Numbered from the stretch's first letter, positions 18,503 through 28,506 are shown. The stretch: DNA of 64,000 bases from Lachancea kluyveri NRRL Y-12651 (GCA_000149225.2 CM000691.1:992001-1056000); one strand, 5' to 3'. Numbers and translations: made by a program. Notes: a model not told the origin generated them from the sequence alone.

Positions 18503-20095
18503 ATGGTTTTGAACATTGACTACGAAACCTTAGAAAAACGGTTTACCCCTTTGCTCTCATCTAGAGTCTCAAAACGGCAGTTCTTTCCCTTTTGGGACAT
18601 TGAATTGCCGCCAGGGGTCAAGCCACATCCTTCTCCGATTGAACTAGCGGCTGGTATGCCTAATGAAGGCTTGTTTCCTGTTGAATCCATTCATATGAAC
18701 GTCGTCAGCAAACCTTTCCAACACAGATCCTATCCGACCAAATCTAGGCTTCTTCATAAAGACACCTTGGAGGATGACCCCGAGTTTGACGAGGCAGAGT
18801 TTATTAAATCCAAGATTGATGATGGCTCCATGGTCAACATTTGGCGCTACGATCCCTGTAAACCTGACAGATTGAGTATCGCCAGAGCTTTCCAGTATTC
18901 AGAAACAAGAGGTTTGCCCTCAGTGGTGGAATTTTCCAAAAAAATTGTGAAAAGGTTCAACCCGCCCGCTTACGACAATTGGGATGTATTACTTGCCAAT
19001 GGTTCTTCCGATTCGCTGTTCAAAATCTTTGAAACCTTATGCGATGAGGGCGTCACTGTTTTGATGGAAGAATTCACGTTTTCACCAACCATCTTTAATG
19101 TAACCGCTTCAGGCGGTAAAGTGGTTCCGATCAAGGTTGAAATCACACACGATCCGGAAACTCAAGGAATTGATGTCCAATACCTGTGCGATTTGCTAGA
19201 AAACTGGGAGGTAGGGCCTTACAAGCATCTTTCCAAACCAAGAGTCTTGTACACAATTGCCACTGGTCAAAATCCTACCGGTATGACTTTATCGCCTGAG
19301 AAGAGGAAAGCCATCTACGAACTGGCAGAAACCCACAACTTCATCATCGTTGAGGATGATCCCTACGGATATTTGAAATTTCCAGCTTATGACCCGGAAG
19401 ATCCATTGAAGAATCCTTATAAATCTGGAGAAATCACTCCGGATATCTATTGCAACCAAGTCCTGGTCAATTCTTTTATAACCATTGACACTTCTGGTAG
19501 AGTTTTAAGGCTGGAAACTTATTCCAAGCTATTTTTCCCAGGGTTGCGGCTAAGCTTCATAGTCGGTAACAAATTTTTGATTGATACACTAGCAGAACTG
19601 TCAGAGGTTTCTTCAAGAGCTCCAAGCGGAACTTCTCAAGCAATTCTAAATAACATCACCCAAAAATGGTGCCAGGACTACGGGGACGAGGTTGACGGTT
19701 GGACCAACTGGATTATGAGCGTGGCTGAAGAGTATACGCATAGAAGAAACGTCCTATTTGAGGCTCTGCTCAGTACAGATGCCTATAAAAAGGGCCTCTT
19801 CAGTTTGTTGGAACCTTCAGCTGGCATGTTTGTTTCTATTGAGATTCTTTTGGACAAGCTGGTAAAACTTGATGCCGAGGATCATTTAAAGGCTATGGAT
19901 TTTTTGAACTACAGGCTTATAGAAGAAGGGGTTAGCACAGTTTTGGGTTACAGACTGGCTGTTTGCAAAAAGTTTTCTTATGATAGATCCAACTTTTTGA
20001 GAGTAACGTATGCATATGCTGCGTCTGATGAGCAGCTTCGGGAAGCCTCCAGGAGGTTTAGTAGAGGCGTAGAAAGATTATTTGCTGAATACTGA
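18503..20095 (+). CDS. ARO9: Aromatic aminotransferase II
   Basis: Aro9 is the catabolic aromatic aminotransferase that starts the Ehrlich pathway for tryptophan, phenylalanine and tyrosine. The 530-residue product has the class I/II PLP-dependent aminotransferase fold: the substrate-side motif TGQNPTG, the EDDPYG aspartate region and the PLP lysine (Lys342) in YSKLFFPGLR. Length is near the S. cerevisiae protein (513). The order SPL2-ARO9-YHR138C matches chromosome VIII. The closely related anabolic enzyme Aro8 is the alternative reading; position favours Aro9. Confidence 0.93.
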   Translation: MVLNIDYETLEKRFTPLLSSRVSKRQFFPFWDIELPPGVKPHPSPIELAAGMPNEGLFPVESIHMNVVSKPFQHRSYPTKSRLLHKDTLEDDPEFDEAEFIKSKIDDGSMVNIWRYDPCKPDRLSIARAFQYSETRGLPSVVEFSKKIVKRFNPPAYDNWDVLLANGSSDSLFKIFETLCDEGVTVLMEEFTFSPTIFNVTASGGKVVPIKVEITHDPETQGIDVQYLCDLLENWEVGPYKHLSKPRVLYTIATGQNPTGMTLSPEKRKAIYELAETHNFIIVEDDPYGYLKFPAYDPEDPLKNPYKSGEITPDIYCNQVLVNSFITIDTSGRVLRLETYSKLFFPGLRLSFIVGNKFLIDTLAELSEVSSRAPSGTSQAILNNITQKWCQDYGDEVDGWTNWIMSVAEEYTHRRNVLFEALLSTDAYKKGLFSLLEPSAGMFVSIEILLDKLVKLDAEDHLKAMDFLNYRLIEEGVSTVLGYRLAVCKKFSYDRSNFLRVTYAYAASDEQLREASRRFSRGVERLFAEY

Positions 20096-20586
20096 ACTAA
20101 AGAAATAAACCTGAGTAGAAATTTTTTTTACATATTTTTTAAAATTAATAGTAAATATAAGATTTTTAAAAATAATTACAGTTGCTACTCTTTTTTTTTT
20201 TTTTTTTTTTTTTTGTTTTCCATTGAATTTATCAGATTTAAAAGGCTATCATTTCTTCTAAAATAGATTTACCAGATTCAAAAAGTAAAAATATCAAGTG
20301 AGGAAAAGAATAAAAGTTCGACGGTATACAACGATTGAGGATTTGCGGGAAAGTGTTAAAAGCTAAATACTTTGGCTATAATCGCAATTCCCCTTTGCTG
20401 CTTCTGTTCGGTTTGAATTCAGCGTCGTAAAAACGTCACATACAAAGGACGAAGCTAACAGTAAAAAAAAAAAATTTAAAGGAAATATTCCAGAAGATCA
20501 TTTGGTAGAATAGTCATCGTCCTTGAACATTGACAACAGGAAGGCAAAAAGCTTATAGACAGAACCGCTACTTTTTGCTTCGAAAT
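20096..20586. other. Intergenic region ARO9-GIM3
   Basis: The 491 bases between ARO9 and the corrected GIM3 start are AT-rich and include a T run of over 20 bases near 20191-20214. I see no additional gene. The stretch carries the ARO9 terminator and the GIM3 promoter. Confidence 0.4.
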
Positions 20587-21037
20587 ATGGAACTTGTAAG
20601 TTGAAACGTTTTCTTCCCGGAAGTACCCGCTTTTACTAACAAGACGAATCGGCCAGCTACCCAAAGGAAAGAGGAACAGTGTTCAGGTACTGTACGAAGA
20701 CCAACAAAAGATCAACGAATTTTCTAAATTGATTATGAGGAAGGATGCTGTGGAGCAAGAACTTGCCGTACTGAGACAAGAAAAAGAATATCTTGATGAT
20801 ATTTCACTAGAAGTCGAATTAATCGATGAGGACGAAAAGATTCAATACAAAATCGGTGATGTATTTGTATTTCTTAAGCAGAGCGAAGTGGTTGAACAGT
20901 TAGAGAAAGATGCAGAGCAATTAGATAGCAAAATTGAGAAGTTGGAGGAAAAAGAATCCCAATTGGATTCCAGAATAAGTGAACTAAAAACGATCTTATA
21001 CGCTAAATTTGGTGACAACATCAATCTGGAACGTTAA
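20587..21037 (+). CDS. GIM3: Prefoldin subunit 4, spliced
   Basis: Gim3 is a beta-type subunit of the prefoldin/GimC chaperone that hands nascent actin and tubulin to the TRiC chaperonin. I infer a three-codon first exon (20587-20595, Met-Glu-Leu), a 61-base intron 20596-20656 (GTAAGT donor, TACTAAC at 20634-20640, CAG acceptor) and exon 2 from 20657. Joining the exons gives MELLPKGKRN followed by a 129-residue prefoldin with two coiled coils and the ending AKFGDNINLER, the same length and the same termini as S. cerevisiae Gim3, whose gene has no intron to my knowledge. An unspliced reading from the internal ATG would lose the first helix. Confidence 0.92.
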
Positions 21038-21337
21038 TGAGCAACAAAAAATGGAAAAAAAAAAATAAAAGATGAGAGACTCGGGTTGATCATGGTGCAT
21101 AGTCAAAGAATCGACGTATTGCCTCTTTTTCCTCCCGTTTTCTGTAAAATAGATCCAGAAGTTATTTTTATTCTTCCATCTCTACTTCTTTTAAATAAAA
21201 TAGCTTCAAAGAACTCCAAAATAACACCTAATAACATATCTATATAACCTAACAATCCAACTTGTTTTTTGTTTTTTGTTCATTTTCTAAAAGCGATTGA
21301 TCCATAGCTGTAAAGCCAAGTAACCGCCTACCGAAAC

Positions 21338-21774
21338 CTAAAAGTCATGCCCTCCGAAGGCGTGGACTTCAAAATCCTTCTCAATTTGGATACCACAACC
21401 CAATTTTTCCTTGAGGTGATCGAGCTGAGTTATTATTTCAGAACCGGCACTGCTGGGAACCTCAAGAGAGAAACCTTTGATCAACGAGTACTCATGCGTA
21501 ATCCTTCCACCCAGTTCTTTAACCAGTTCTTTTACCTGATCTAAAGCAGTGAAAGGGATTTCAGACCCGTCCCCAAAGGTTACAATGTAGGACAGAGTAT
21601 CAGCCGATGCTAGATGCGTTAGTAATAATATACGTACATGGGGGGATCTCTCAGTAACGAAGAAATAGCACCCAAAGAAAAATCCATAACGACTAACATA
21701 CTTGAATCAGTGTTTGCATAAACTAGTGTGGATGAAACTATGGAAAAAGCGGCCAAAGCCCTTGAGAATCTCAT
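21338..21774 (-). CDS. YHR138C: I9-type protease inhibitor (YHR138C), spliced
   Basis: This is a small secretory-pathway protein related to the vacuolar proteinase B inhibitor Pbi2. Exon 1 (21774-21702) encodes a signal peptide (MRFSRALAAFSIVSSTLVYA). The 92-base intron 21701-21610 has a GTATGT donor, TACTAAC at 21624-21618 and a TAG acceptor. Exon 2 (21609-21338) encodes SYIVTF, GGRITHEYSLIKGFS and a final EKDFEVHAF, the inhibitor I9 core. The spliced product is 114 residues, identical in length to S. cerevisiae YHR138C, which has no intron to my knowledge. Related proteins act in vacuole fusion. Position beside ARO9 matches chromosome VIII. Confidence 0.9.
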
Positions 21775-22278
21775 ATTTGTCTTTAGTGCTTTTTTTTTGG
21801 TTAATAAAGTAGTGAACTCAACTTTCTAAATAGAAATAAGGGATGTCAACTCCTTAAACGTGAATTTCGTTTTCTCATTACAAACGAGAGCAGCATATCA
21901 ATTTAGAGTGAGATTCTATTACAGCATTTTTTTTAGAGGAACAAAATGGATGATAAAATAAAAATAAAAAAAAAAAGGACATAAGACAGGCATGTGGATA
22001 ATAAGCAGAGCAAAGGATTGAAAGCGGTAGCCATAAAAACAATTTATCAGTAAACGGCTTACCGTTTGATTCTGCGTACTATCTGAAGTTACCATATATC
22101 TAGTTTTTTGAGTTATAACATTAATCATACTTCGTAGTCTCAATTATATATTAATTATGATATAATGCTTAAATAAAGTCTTTAGTACATTTATAAAACA
22201 TAAAGGTGGGTAAAGCTAGAAACGTTAAGCTCTTAATGACTTCTTGTCACTTTTCACTCTTTTCCTGGATACTCTTCA
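21775..22278. other. Intergenic region YHR138C-MEP2
   Basis: The 504 bases serve as promoter of YHR138C and terminator of MEP2, both on the minus strand. They contain A/T-rich DNA around 21950-21980. I see no further gene. Confidence 0.4.
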
Positions 22279-23787
22279 TTAAACAGTAACCTTTTCATTA
22301 GTGGTTGGGCCCCTAACGTCACCGGAAGAAGCAGTGGTACCGTCATCCTGGCTACGACGTCCGACAATCTTGTCGTCAATGGTAGGACCTGGATTTGGGA
22401 TTTCAGCCGAAGCCTTGGATCTCACTGGTTCTGGAATGTAAATACCCTCTTCTTCATATGTGAATTCACCAATTTGGGCACCATCGGTACCCAACTCTTC
22501 CTCTTCTGGTCTCAATCTTAGTCTCAAAAATGGAATTCTGTCCATTATTAGCAGTAGTAGAGCAGTGACAGTACATGTCCAAGCCACTGTGGAGCAAATG
22601 GCAGCCAATTGGTAACCAACCTGTTTCCAGTGATGGTTTATCCAACCACCATCGATTGGAACGGCATAAGAGCCAGCAGTAGCGTTAACGTAGTCGGCGG
22701 CAAAGATACCAGTCAAAACGGAACCAATGGCACCACCAACACCATGCAAAGCGTAAACATCCAAACCGTCATCGATACCCAACAGGCCCTTCAAATCAAC
22801 AGCAAAGTTGCAACCAGCACCAGTGATGATACCAATAACAACTGCAGACCAAATTGGAACGAACCCAGCAGCTGGGGTAATACCAACCAACCCAGCAACA
22901 GCACCGGAACATAGACCGACAGTGGTCCACTTACGGCCGAATCTGAAATAATCGATAAACATCCAGGTCAAAGCAGAACAAGCAGCGGCCAAATTGGTAG
23001 AGACACAAGAGTACCAAGCTCTGATGGTAGCATTACCTGCGGAACCGCCGTTGAAGCCGAACCAGCCGAACCATAGGAAAACGGTACCCAAAACCACAGA
23101 AGTGACCGAGTGAGGCTTGTACTTTGGCATGCCTGATTTGGAAACAGGGTCGTTCCTCTTACCCAAGACCAAGGCATAGATCAAAGCAGCATGGCCAGAG
23201 CAGATGTGAACTGGGCCACCGCCGGCGTAATCCAGAGCTCCGAGAACTGCCAACCAACCTTCACCGTTCCAAGTCCAACACGCAATCGGACAGTACACAA
23301 TAGTAATCCATAAAAACAAGAAAACCATCATTGGAAACAAACGCGCACGCTCACAGGCACCACCCACCATCAAGATACCAGTGACCATGGCAAACATACC
23401 TTGAAACAGGGCAAACAAAACGTCCGGGACGGAGCCAGCAGCACTTGGAGCACCAAGAACATTTTTGAAACCAAAGAAGCTCAAAGTACCAATGAAACCA
23501 TTACCTCTAGTACTATGAGAGAAAACCAAAGAGTAGCCCCACCAAAACCATTGGAAGGAAACAACCGCTGCAGCCATGATAGAGGCCCAAAGAAGAGATA
23601 AGGCATGCTTCTTTCTGGACAAACCAGAATATAATAAACCGATACCTGGAACCATAATCCAGACCAACACAGCAGCAGTACCAATCCAAACCATATTGGC
23701 TAAATCATATTGAGTGTTCATATCAGTTGTTAAAGAATCACCACCGGTGCCTGTGCCGGTAGGAGTACCCGTGAAATTGTAAGACAT
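22279..23787 (-). CDS. MEP2: High-affinity ammonium permease and sensor
   Basis: Mep2 imports ammonium across the plasma membrane and in S. cerevisiae also signals nitrogen limitation for filamentous growth. The 502-residue product has 11 hydrophobic spans of the Amt/Mep/Rh family, an N-terminal segment with a possible N-glycosylation site (NFTG) and the two pore histidines, His194 in GPVHICSGHA and His348 in ALHGVGG. His194 distinguishes Mep2 from Mep1/Mep3, which have Glu there. The C-terminal tail of about 80 residues is cytosolic and serine-containing, as needed for Npr1 control. The GATA factor gene lies directly upstream in the same direction. Confidence 0.96.
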   Translation of the reverse strand: MSYNFTGTPTGTGTGGDSLTTDMNTQYDLANMVWIGTAAVLVWIMVPGIGLLYSGLSRKKHALSLLWASIMAAAVVSFQWFWWGYSLVFSHSTRGNGFIGTLSFFGFKNVLGAPSAAGSVPDVLFALFQGMFAMVTGILMVGGACERARLFPMMVFLFLWITIVYCPIACWTWNGEGWLAVLGALDYAGGGPVHICSGHAALIYALVLGKRNDPVSKSGMPKYKPHSVTSVVLGTVFLWFGWFGFNGGSAGNATIRAWYSCVSTNLAAACSALTWMFIDYFRFGRKWTTVGLCSGAVAGLVGITPAAGFVPIWSAVVIGIITGAGCNFAVDLKGLLGIDDGLDVYALHGVGGAIGSVLTGIFAADYVNATAGSYAVPIDGGWINHHWKQVGYQLAAICSTVAWTCTVTALLLLIMDRIPFLRLRLRPEEEELGTDGAQIGEFTYEEEGIYIPEPVRSKASAEIPNPGPTIDDKIVGRRSQDDGTTASSGDVRGPTTNEKVTV

Positions 23788-24028
23788 CTGTTGCGTTATA
23801 CAATTGTTCGACGGACTTTAATAAAGTTAGGCAGAAAAGGAAAGCGCTGAAACGGGGAATGCAAGAGCTTTTTAGGGTCCCGAACAAAAGCTCTTTTGTT
23901 TATATACAATTTTTTTTCCTTCTCGTTTGCTCACCAAACAAGATTATGACAAAAGACATGTAAGGGGTACTGATAGCTTGACAGATTTACAGCCAACCAC
24001 GGCGCTTTGCTGATTAGTTTTCCTGACT

Positions 24029-24208
24029 CTTATCTGCATCGGAGGTTAGCACCAAAAATGTGAAATACTTGATAGATAGTGCTGAGTGTAAACACCCATT
24101 CACCACATACACGCGTACGTAGACTCTCGGATGTCACTTGTGATAAGCTCTGCAGATCATGCGCAAGGTGGTGCCGATCTTGTGATTGGTCAGAAGTCAT
24201 GTGATAAA
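24029..24208. promoter_or_regulatory. GATA motifs in the MEP2 promoter
   Basis: The 455 bases before MEP2 contain GATAAG at 24142-24147, its complement CTTATC at 24029-24034 and GATAAA at 24203-24208, spaced 240-420 bases upstream of the start codon. MEP2 in S. cerevisiae is activated through such sites by Gln3/Gat1 and repressed on good nitrogen sources. Nitrogen catabolite repression is therefore expected here. Confidence 0.6.
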
Positions 24209-24242
24209 GAGATGACATAAGTGGGTCGATATTGCATCGTGT

Positions 24243-24740
24243 CTACCCGTTGCACGTATGGTTTAACAGGAAGTCTACTCGCACTTTCTCCAAGCCAGTG
24301 CTTGCCGATGATGGGTCGGACGGATCAGGTATCGCACCGGCGCTTACCACGCCCTGTTGTCTCTTGTGGATTCCGGATTTGCCGAGGTTCACAGGTCTGT
24401 GTTTGCCATTATTTTTCAAGTACAGACCACAGGCATTACAGATTGAACGGCCAACAGCGTCTCTTCTCCATAGAGGAGTTTGTCTTGTATGACAGTTGAA
24501 GCATCTGGAAGAAGATTCATGTGGTCTTGTGCTACCCATACTGCTGTTATTTCTGTAAGCCAGTTTCGCAGGGCGCATTTTACCTCGTGATTTGTAATAC
24601 AAACCACAGGCATTGCAAATACGTTGAAACGAGATGTCTGGAGGTGGTTTCCTCCAGAGAGGTGTGCTAGTTGTTCCGCAGTTTCCACAAGCTCTTGAGA
24701 CCCCAACGTCGACAGCTTTCTTAATTTTAACTCTTGCCAT
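24243..24740 (-). CDS. Short two-zinc-finger GATA factor
   Basis: The 165-residue protein has two GATA-type fingers and little else. Finger 1 uses Cys18, Cys21, Cys42 and Cys45 (CX2CX20CX2C), and finger 2 uses Cys80, Cys83, Cys101 and Cys104 (CX2CX17CX2C). Both contain TPLWR and CNACGLY. A basic tail follows finger 2, then a Pro/Ser-rich end. Fungal two-finger GATA factors are usually the iron regulators of the Fep1/SreA group, but the conserved Cys cluster between their fingers is absent here. The yeast nitrogen repressor Dal80 has one X17 finger plus a leucine zipper, which I do not see. It could regulate the adjacent MEP2 or itself; that is inference. Confidence 0.85.
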   Translation of the reverse strand: MARVKIKKAVDVGVSRACGNCGTTSTPLWRKPPPDISFQRICNACGLYYKSRGKMRPAKLAYRNNSSMGSTRPHESSSRCFNCHTRQTPLWRRDAVGRSICNACGLYLKNNGKHRPVNLGKSGIHKRQQGVVSAGAIPDPSDPSSASTGLEKVRVDFLLNHTCNG

Positions 24741-25386
24741 CGGCTTACCAAGAGCAACGTTGCTTAAATTGCCAGCGATTGTACAGTGAGAGACCTTAAT
24801 ACGTACAGCTATTAGCCTGATCGCTGCCTCTTATTTTCCTTTTTACTTTATGGAATTTAGAAACTAAACTCTTGATGACTTATATAATAATGGCGTACAG
24901 TATGATTTCTTTATCATCAGCAATCTGGGCACCGGCTGGATATCCAATTGTCAAAATACGAGAAGATACCTGCGCGAAGGACAAGACCGATCGCCTTGAG
25001 ACGCTCTACCACTGTAGACTGTCACGAGAAAAAAATTTACAATTGCTTAGCCTTCGCTTGATAAAGGTTTAAAGGAGATCTATCCTTTGCTTAGTGCGCA
25101 GGTGGGTATCTTGTAAGAGCATATCTTGATCTCACTTCTGCCAACTGACCTTTTCTGCTAGCATTAGACGCAAGAAAAAAAGAAGAAAAAAAAACAAACG
25201 GCAAAAAAAAACGCTCATCGGAATCTATTTTCCCTTGCAATTAAACATTCTACCCTTTCTGAACTGTACGTAGTATTATATGTATGCTTCAGCCGCATGT
25301 GTTCCGTTTTCGGCTACTCGTACAGAGAATGCCACTTGACTCGGCATATTTGATGCGACACAACGCTGCACTTATGATTGGTATCC

Positions 25387-25417
<31 letters not shown>

Positions 25418-25679
25418 GTTACATAGTCTTATTGTAAGGAGAAAGATTGCACCTTAACGCCTCATACTTATGTAGGGCACGAACTTAATGGTTTCAACGT
25501 TTCAACGTTTCAGCGTTTTCGAAAAAATCAATTCATGAATTCATATTCATTTCGTTTATTTTTTTTTTATTTTTTTTTTATTTTTTTTTCTGCGTTTTTC
25601 GCGGATATAACATCATTCATCCGCGGGCATATAACATCAGTAGTGCTACGTGCTATCCCGCTTCGCTCTCATTATTTTT
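24741..25679. other. Long intergenic region GATA factor-YGP1
   Basis: The 939 bases include the GATA-factor promoter, with GATAA motifs near 24912 and 25059, a T run near 25388-25411, a triple TTTC(A)RCG repeat at 25491-25520 and three T-runs joined by single A at 25559-25590. I see no convincing gene. Confidence 0.4.
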
Positions 25680-26663
25680 CTACGAAAAGATATGCTGTAA
25701 TGCTGTAGTGTCACTGACACCATTGGCTACTGCCACTGACAACAACAATTTCGACTTTAATGGGTCCAAATATCCCGAAGCGATTGTGCCTTCTGGGATG
25801 TTCTCCTTGGACACCGAGCCGAAGGCTCCATCGTAGGAGTAAACGATTGGTAACGACGAGTTGCTGCTTCCAAATACCGAGTCGGTACTGTTTCCGGAAC
25901 TCACAACGACAACACCACTAACCTGACCACTTAAGCTCTGTAACAAAGAAGAATCATAATCGTCGTCATAAACGATTGGAATTACAGGCTCACTTTGAAC
26001 TTCAGTGTTGGTAAAATTAGTGTAGTTGTTTCTGATAGCAGAGTGCTTACCAATCAAACTTGGTAGAGCAGGGTCGTAGAACCAGGTAACCGTATGATCT
26101 TCATTAATACTGCCAATAATGCCAATCTTAGGACCACCGGTACTGGCAAGTACACCAGAAAAGATCCAGTCCTTCCACACAACCAACGAGCCACGTCCCG
26201 CAGCCTCTGTTGAGTTTGCAACAATAATACCGTGAAGGGCGTCTTGGGTAACAACAACAGGCTTTGCGCTGTGGATGATCAGACTGGTGAAGAAACCCAG
26301 AGATTCCAAAGAGCCCTCGTTACCAGTGATTACAACACCTTTATATTCTTCATCTTCAAAGGTAGAGTTGATAACAGAAGCAATTTGGTACAACTGAGTA
26401 GCATTCAAAGCACTGCTAGCGTTAAATAGAGTTGTAATGTTCACGTCTGGAGAAGTGGTGTAGTTAGACATGGGCACCGTACCACCAGCAACAATGACTT
26501 GCAATTTGGTGCCACCAACGGAAGAAGTGTTCGTGGCATTGTAAGTAGCATTACTAGCCCTTCTGTATAGCAATTCCGTGTCACGTCTGTATAAATCGCG
26601 AATTGGATTGGCAAATGCCGAGGTTGTAACTAAAAGTAGGGTCAATAAAGTCTGGAAAATCAT
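25680..26663 (-). CDS. YGP1: Secreted stress glycoprotein Ygp1/Sps100
   Basis: This is the single counterpart of YGP1 and SPS100, cell-wall-associated glycoproteins made on nutrient limitation and in spores. The 327-residue product has a signal peptide (about 1-18), two Arg-Arg steps near residues 26-41 that could be processing sites, and many N-glycosylation sequons. The rest follows the L-asparaginase type II fold, including VIVAGGT near residue 57. The second catalytic motif of asparaginases (TDT-like) is not obvious, so activity is doubtful, as for Ygp1. Position between YHR138C/MEP2 and YHR140W matches SPS100 on chromosome VIII. Confidence 0.9.
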   Translation of the reverse strand: MIFQTLLTLLLVTTSAFANPIRDLYRRDTELLYRRASNATYNATNTSSVGGTKLQVIVAGGTVPMSNYTTSPDVNITTLFNASSALNATQLYQIASVINSTFEDEEYKGVVITGNEGSLESLGFFTSLIIHSAKPVVVTQDALHGIIVANSTEAAGRGSLVVWKDWIFSGVLASTGGPKIGIIGSINEDHTVTWFYDPALPSLIGKHSAIRNNYTNFTNTEVQSEPVIPIVYDDDYDSSLLQSLSGQVSGVVVVSSGNSTDSVFGSSNSSLPIVYSYDGAFGSVSKENIPEGTIASGYLDPLKSKLLLSVAVANGVSDTTALQHIFS

Positions 26664-27843
26664 AATTGTTTATTTTAATCCGGACTCCTTCTATTTGTTT
26701 TCCAGATATATTACAAAAATAGAGTTTAGCACTAAGACCATCCAGGTAAATAAAATGGCTGGCATTTTTCATTCGTTTATATACAATTCTACTGGTTTTT
26801 AGGAGGGCTTAGCACTGTGGGTTTCCAAAAGCAAAATATCCAACAAACTCTATTACGTTTGCTTTGGGGATGACACCGACCCAATAACTTAAATTACCGC
26901 ATTGCCAGACTCAGAGTTACAGGCACGGGTTACACACCCAAATAACTTGGGGTGGTAATTTAGAAACCCGATTAGGTAGCAAAATAGAAAGTTCTAAACG
27001 TAACTGCCACACCATATGTTGCGATTGCGATCGAGAGCGTCCGTTAGTGTTTTCTTTTTTCTGACGCGGGAAAGACAAAGCAGTCCGCTCTGACGCAGAC
27101 AGGGCTGAACGTTGTCAGTAAAGACGGTGGCACGACCTCGTGTATTAGTAACCAAAAATTGTACCATAGATGTATAGCTACTATTTGTGCAAACTGGAAA
27201 AGTTCACAGCATAGCCCAAAAACATAATACCTTGCGAAAACTGGTCAACGTAGCAACCTAATTAAAATTTACAGGTACCGAGGGTTAAAATATCGCGCTT
27301 GACAAGGATAGTGTATGCACTCTGCCTAGTTACAAAAAAAAAAAATATGAAAGGAAATGCTAAACGGATAACACATTGACTACAATAATTCACAATTAGT
27401 CCATGGTATGCATATGTGACCTTTATAGACAGCCCACATCCCTCGCATACAGAAACTGACCTTTTGACGAGGAGCCATCGCCTAGATATCTATCTTATGG
27501 CGTACAATGATGGATTCGGTCTGTACGGACCATAGCACATCACGTGAGATTTTCGTTAGCCGAGGAAGTAATATTTTCCACAATGACTTTACATAGCGGA
27601 AACTATGAGAGAAGGACGTTTTCTCATCAAGCCTCTTGTGAATATGAATGCTCCCACATTTTTAAGGATTTACGGATTTTCTTGGGCTTCCACAAAGCGG
27701 ACGGATAGGTTTCTCCAGACACTTCAACCGACCGATGTTCCGCTTTCAAAAAAAAATAAGTGAACTTATTGAAAAAATAAAAAAGGGGCCCGGTCAAGAA
27801 GAAAGCAAAACCAATATACATACTCCTTTGATTATCAAAAATC
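26664..27843. other. Divergent intergenic region YGP1-YHR140W
   Basis: This 1,180-base divergent promoter region has a palindromic TCACGTGA centred at 27543, a Cbf1-type site about 300 bases before YHR140W, and a GC-richer stretch near 27000-27130. I see no intervening gene. A minus-strand open frame overlapping the YHR140W start looks accidental. Confidence 0.45.
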
Positions 27844-28506
27844 ATGAACACTGGCTCGCTCTTGGTGAACGTTCTCTCTCTATTGACTACGTCATGGGGT
27901 TTGTGCAATGCTGCAGAGGTCAAACTTCCTGCTAGCTTGGCCCAGGCAGGTCACAAACAGTTTCTAACAAACATCTCTGTCGGAATTACAATATTGACAA
28001 ACTTGACTAGTATTTTTACGTATTTTACTAACGGCAAGCTTGAAGTCTTCAGCAGAGAAATTGCTTTCCCTGTCGCTCTGGTTTTGGAGACCATTGTAGC
28101 ACTTGTGTACTGGCCGTTGAGGCTGTTTGCGCTTCATTTAATATTCCACGGTGTTGCTGATGATGCACACGCTCCCTTGAAAATGTCTATTGATTTATCG
28201 ATTCATCTCCTTCCTGTGTTATATTTACTGGCTGATTACTTCGCATTCACAGACAAACCGTTCCAAATGCCAAGAAGAAACGTTTGGTTTATCGTCATGG
28301 CTCTTGGTTTGCTTTACAACAGATACTTAAAGTTTTTAATCGATCCATCAAAGGGCCAGGCTTACCCGTACCCGTTTTTGAACATTCCTGAGCCCTTCCA
28401 GAGTGTTGTTTTCACTGTGGTTACTACGTCTGGCTGGGGTTTTTATTGCTTTTATAAGTACGTGCATCACGAGACGAAAAGAGGGCTCAAATTAAAGCAG
28501 GCATAG
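27844..28506 (+). CDS. YHR140W: FAR-17a/AIG1-like membrane protein (YHR140W)
   Basis: The 220-residue protein is a multi-spanning membrane protein corresponding to S. cerevisiae YHR140W. Family members of the AIG1/FAR-17a group in animals hydrolyse fatty-acid esters of hydroxy fatty acids; I infer, without proof, a lipid-related role. About six hydrophobic spans are visible across the length, the first near residues 38-58, and the loop RLFALHLIFHGVADDAH holds a histidine-rich patch. The C-terminus is basic and ends in KLKQA, compatible with ER retention. Context (YGP1/SPS100 left, RPL42 right) agrees with chromosome VIII. Confidence 0.88.
   Translation: MNTGSLLVNVLSLLTTSWGLCNAAEVKLPASLAQAGHKQFLTNISVGITILTNLTSIFTYFTNGKLEVFSREIAFPVALVLETIVALVYWPLRLFALHLIFHGVADDAHAPLKMSIDLSIHLLPVLYLLADYFAFTDKPFQMPRRNVWFIVMALGLLYNRYLKFLIDPSKGQAYPYPFLNIPEPFQSVVFTVVTTSGWGFYCFYKYVHHETKRGLKLKQA

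Noticed and set aside
25680-26663. Functional secreted asparaginase
   Set aside because: The fold is asparaginase-like, but the complete catalytic set is not visible and the closest relatives Ygp1/Sps100 are not asparaginases.
27627-27923. Minus-strand frame of 98 codons overlapping the start of YHR140W
   Set aside because: Overlaps a conserved gene and its promoter and shows no protein-like features.
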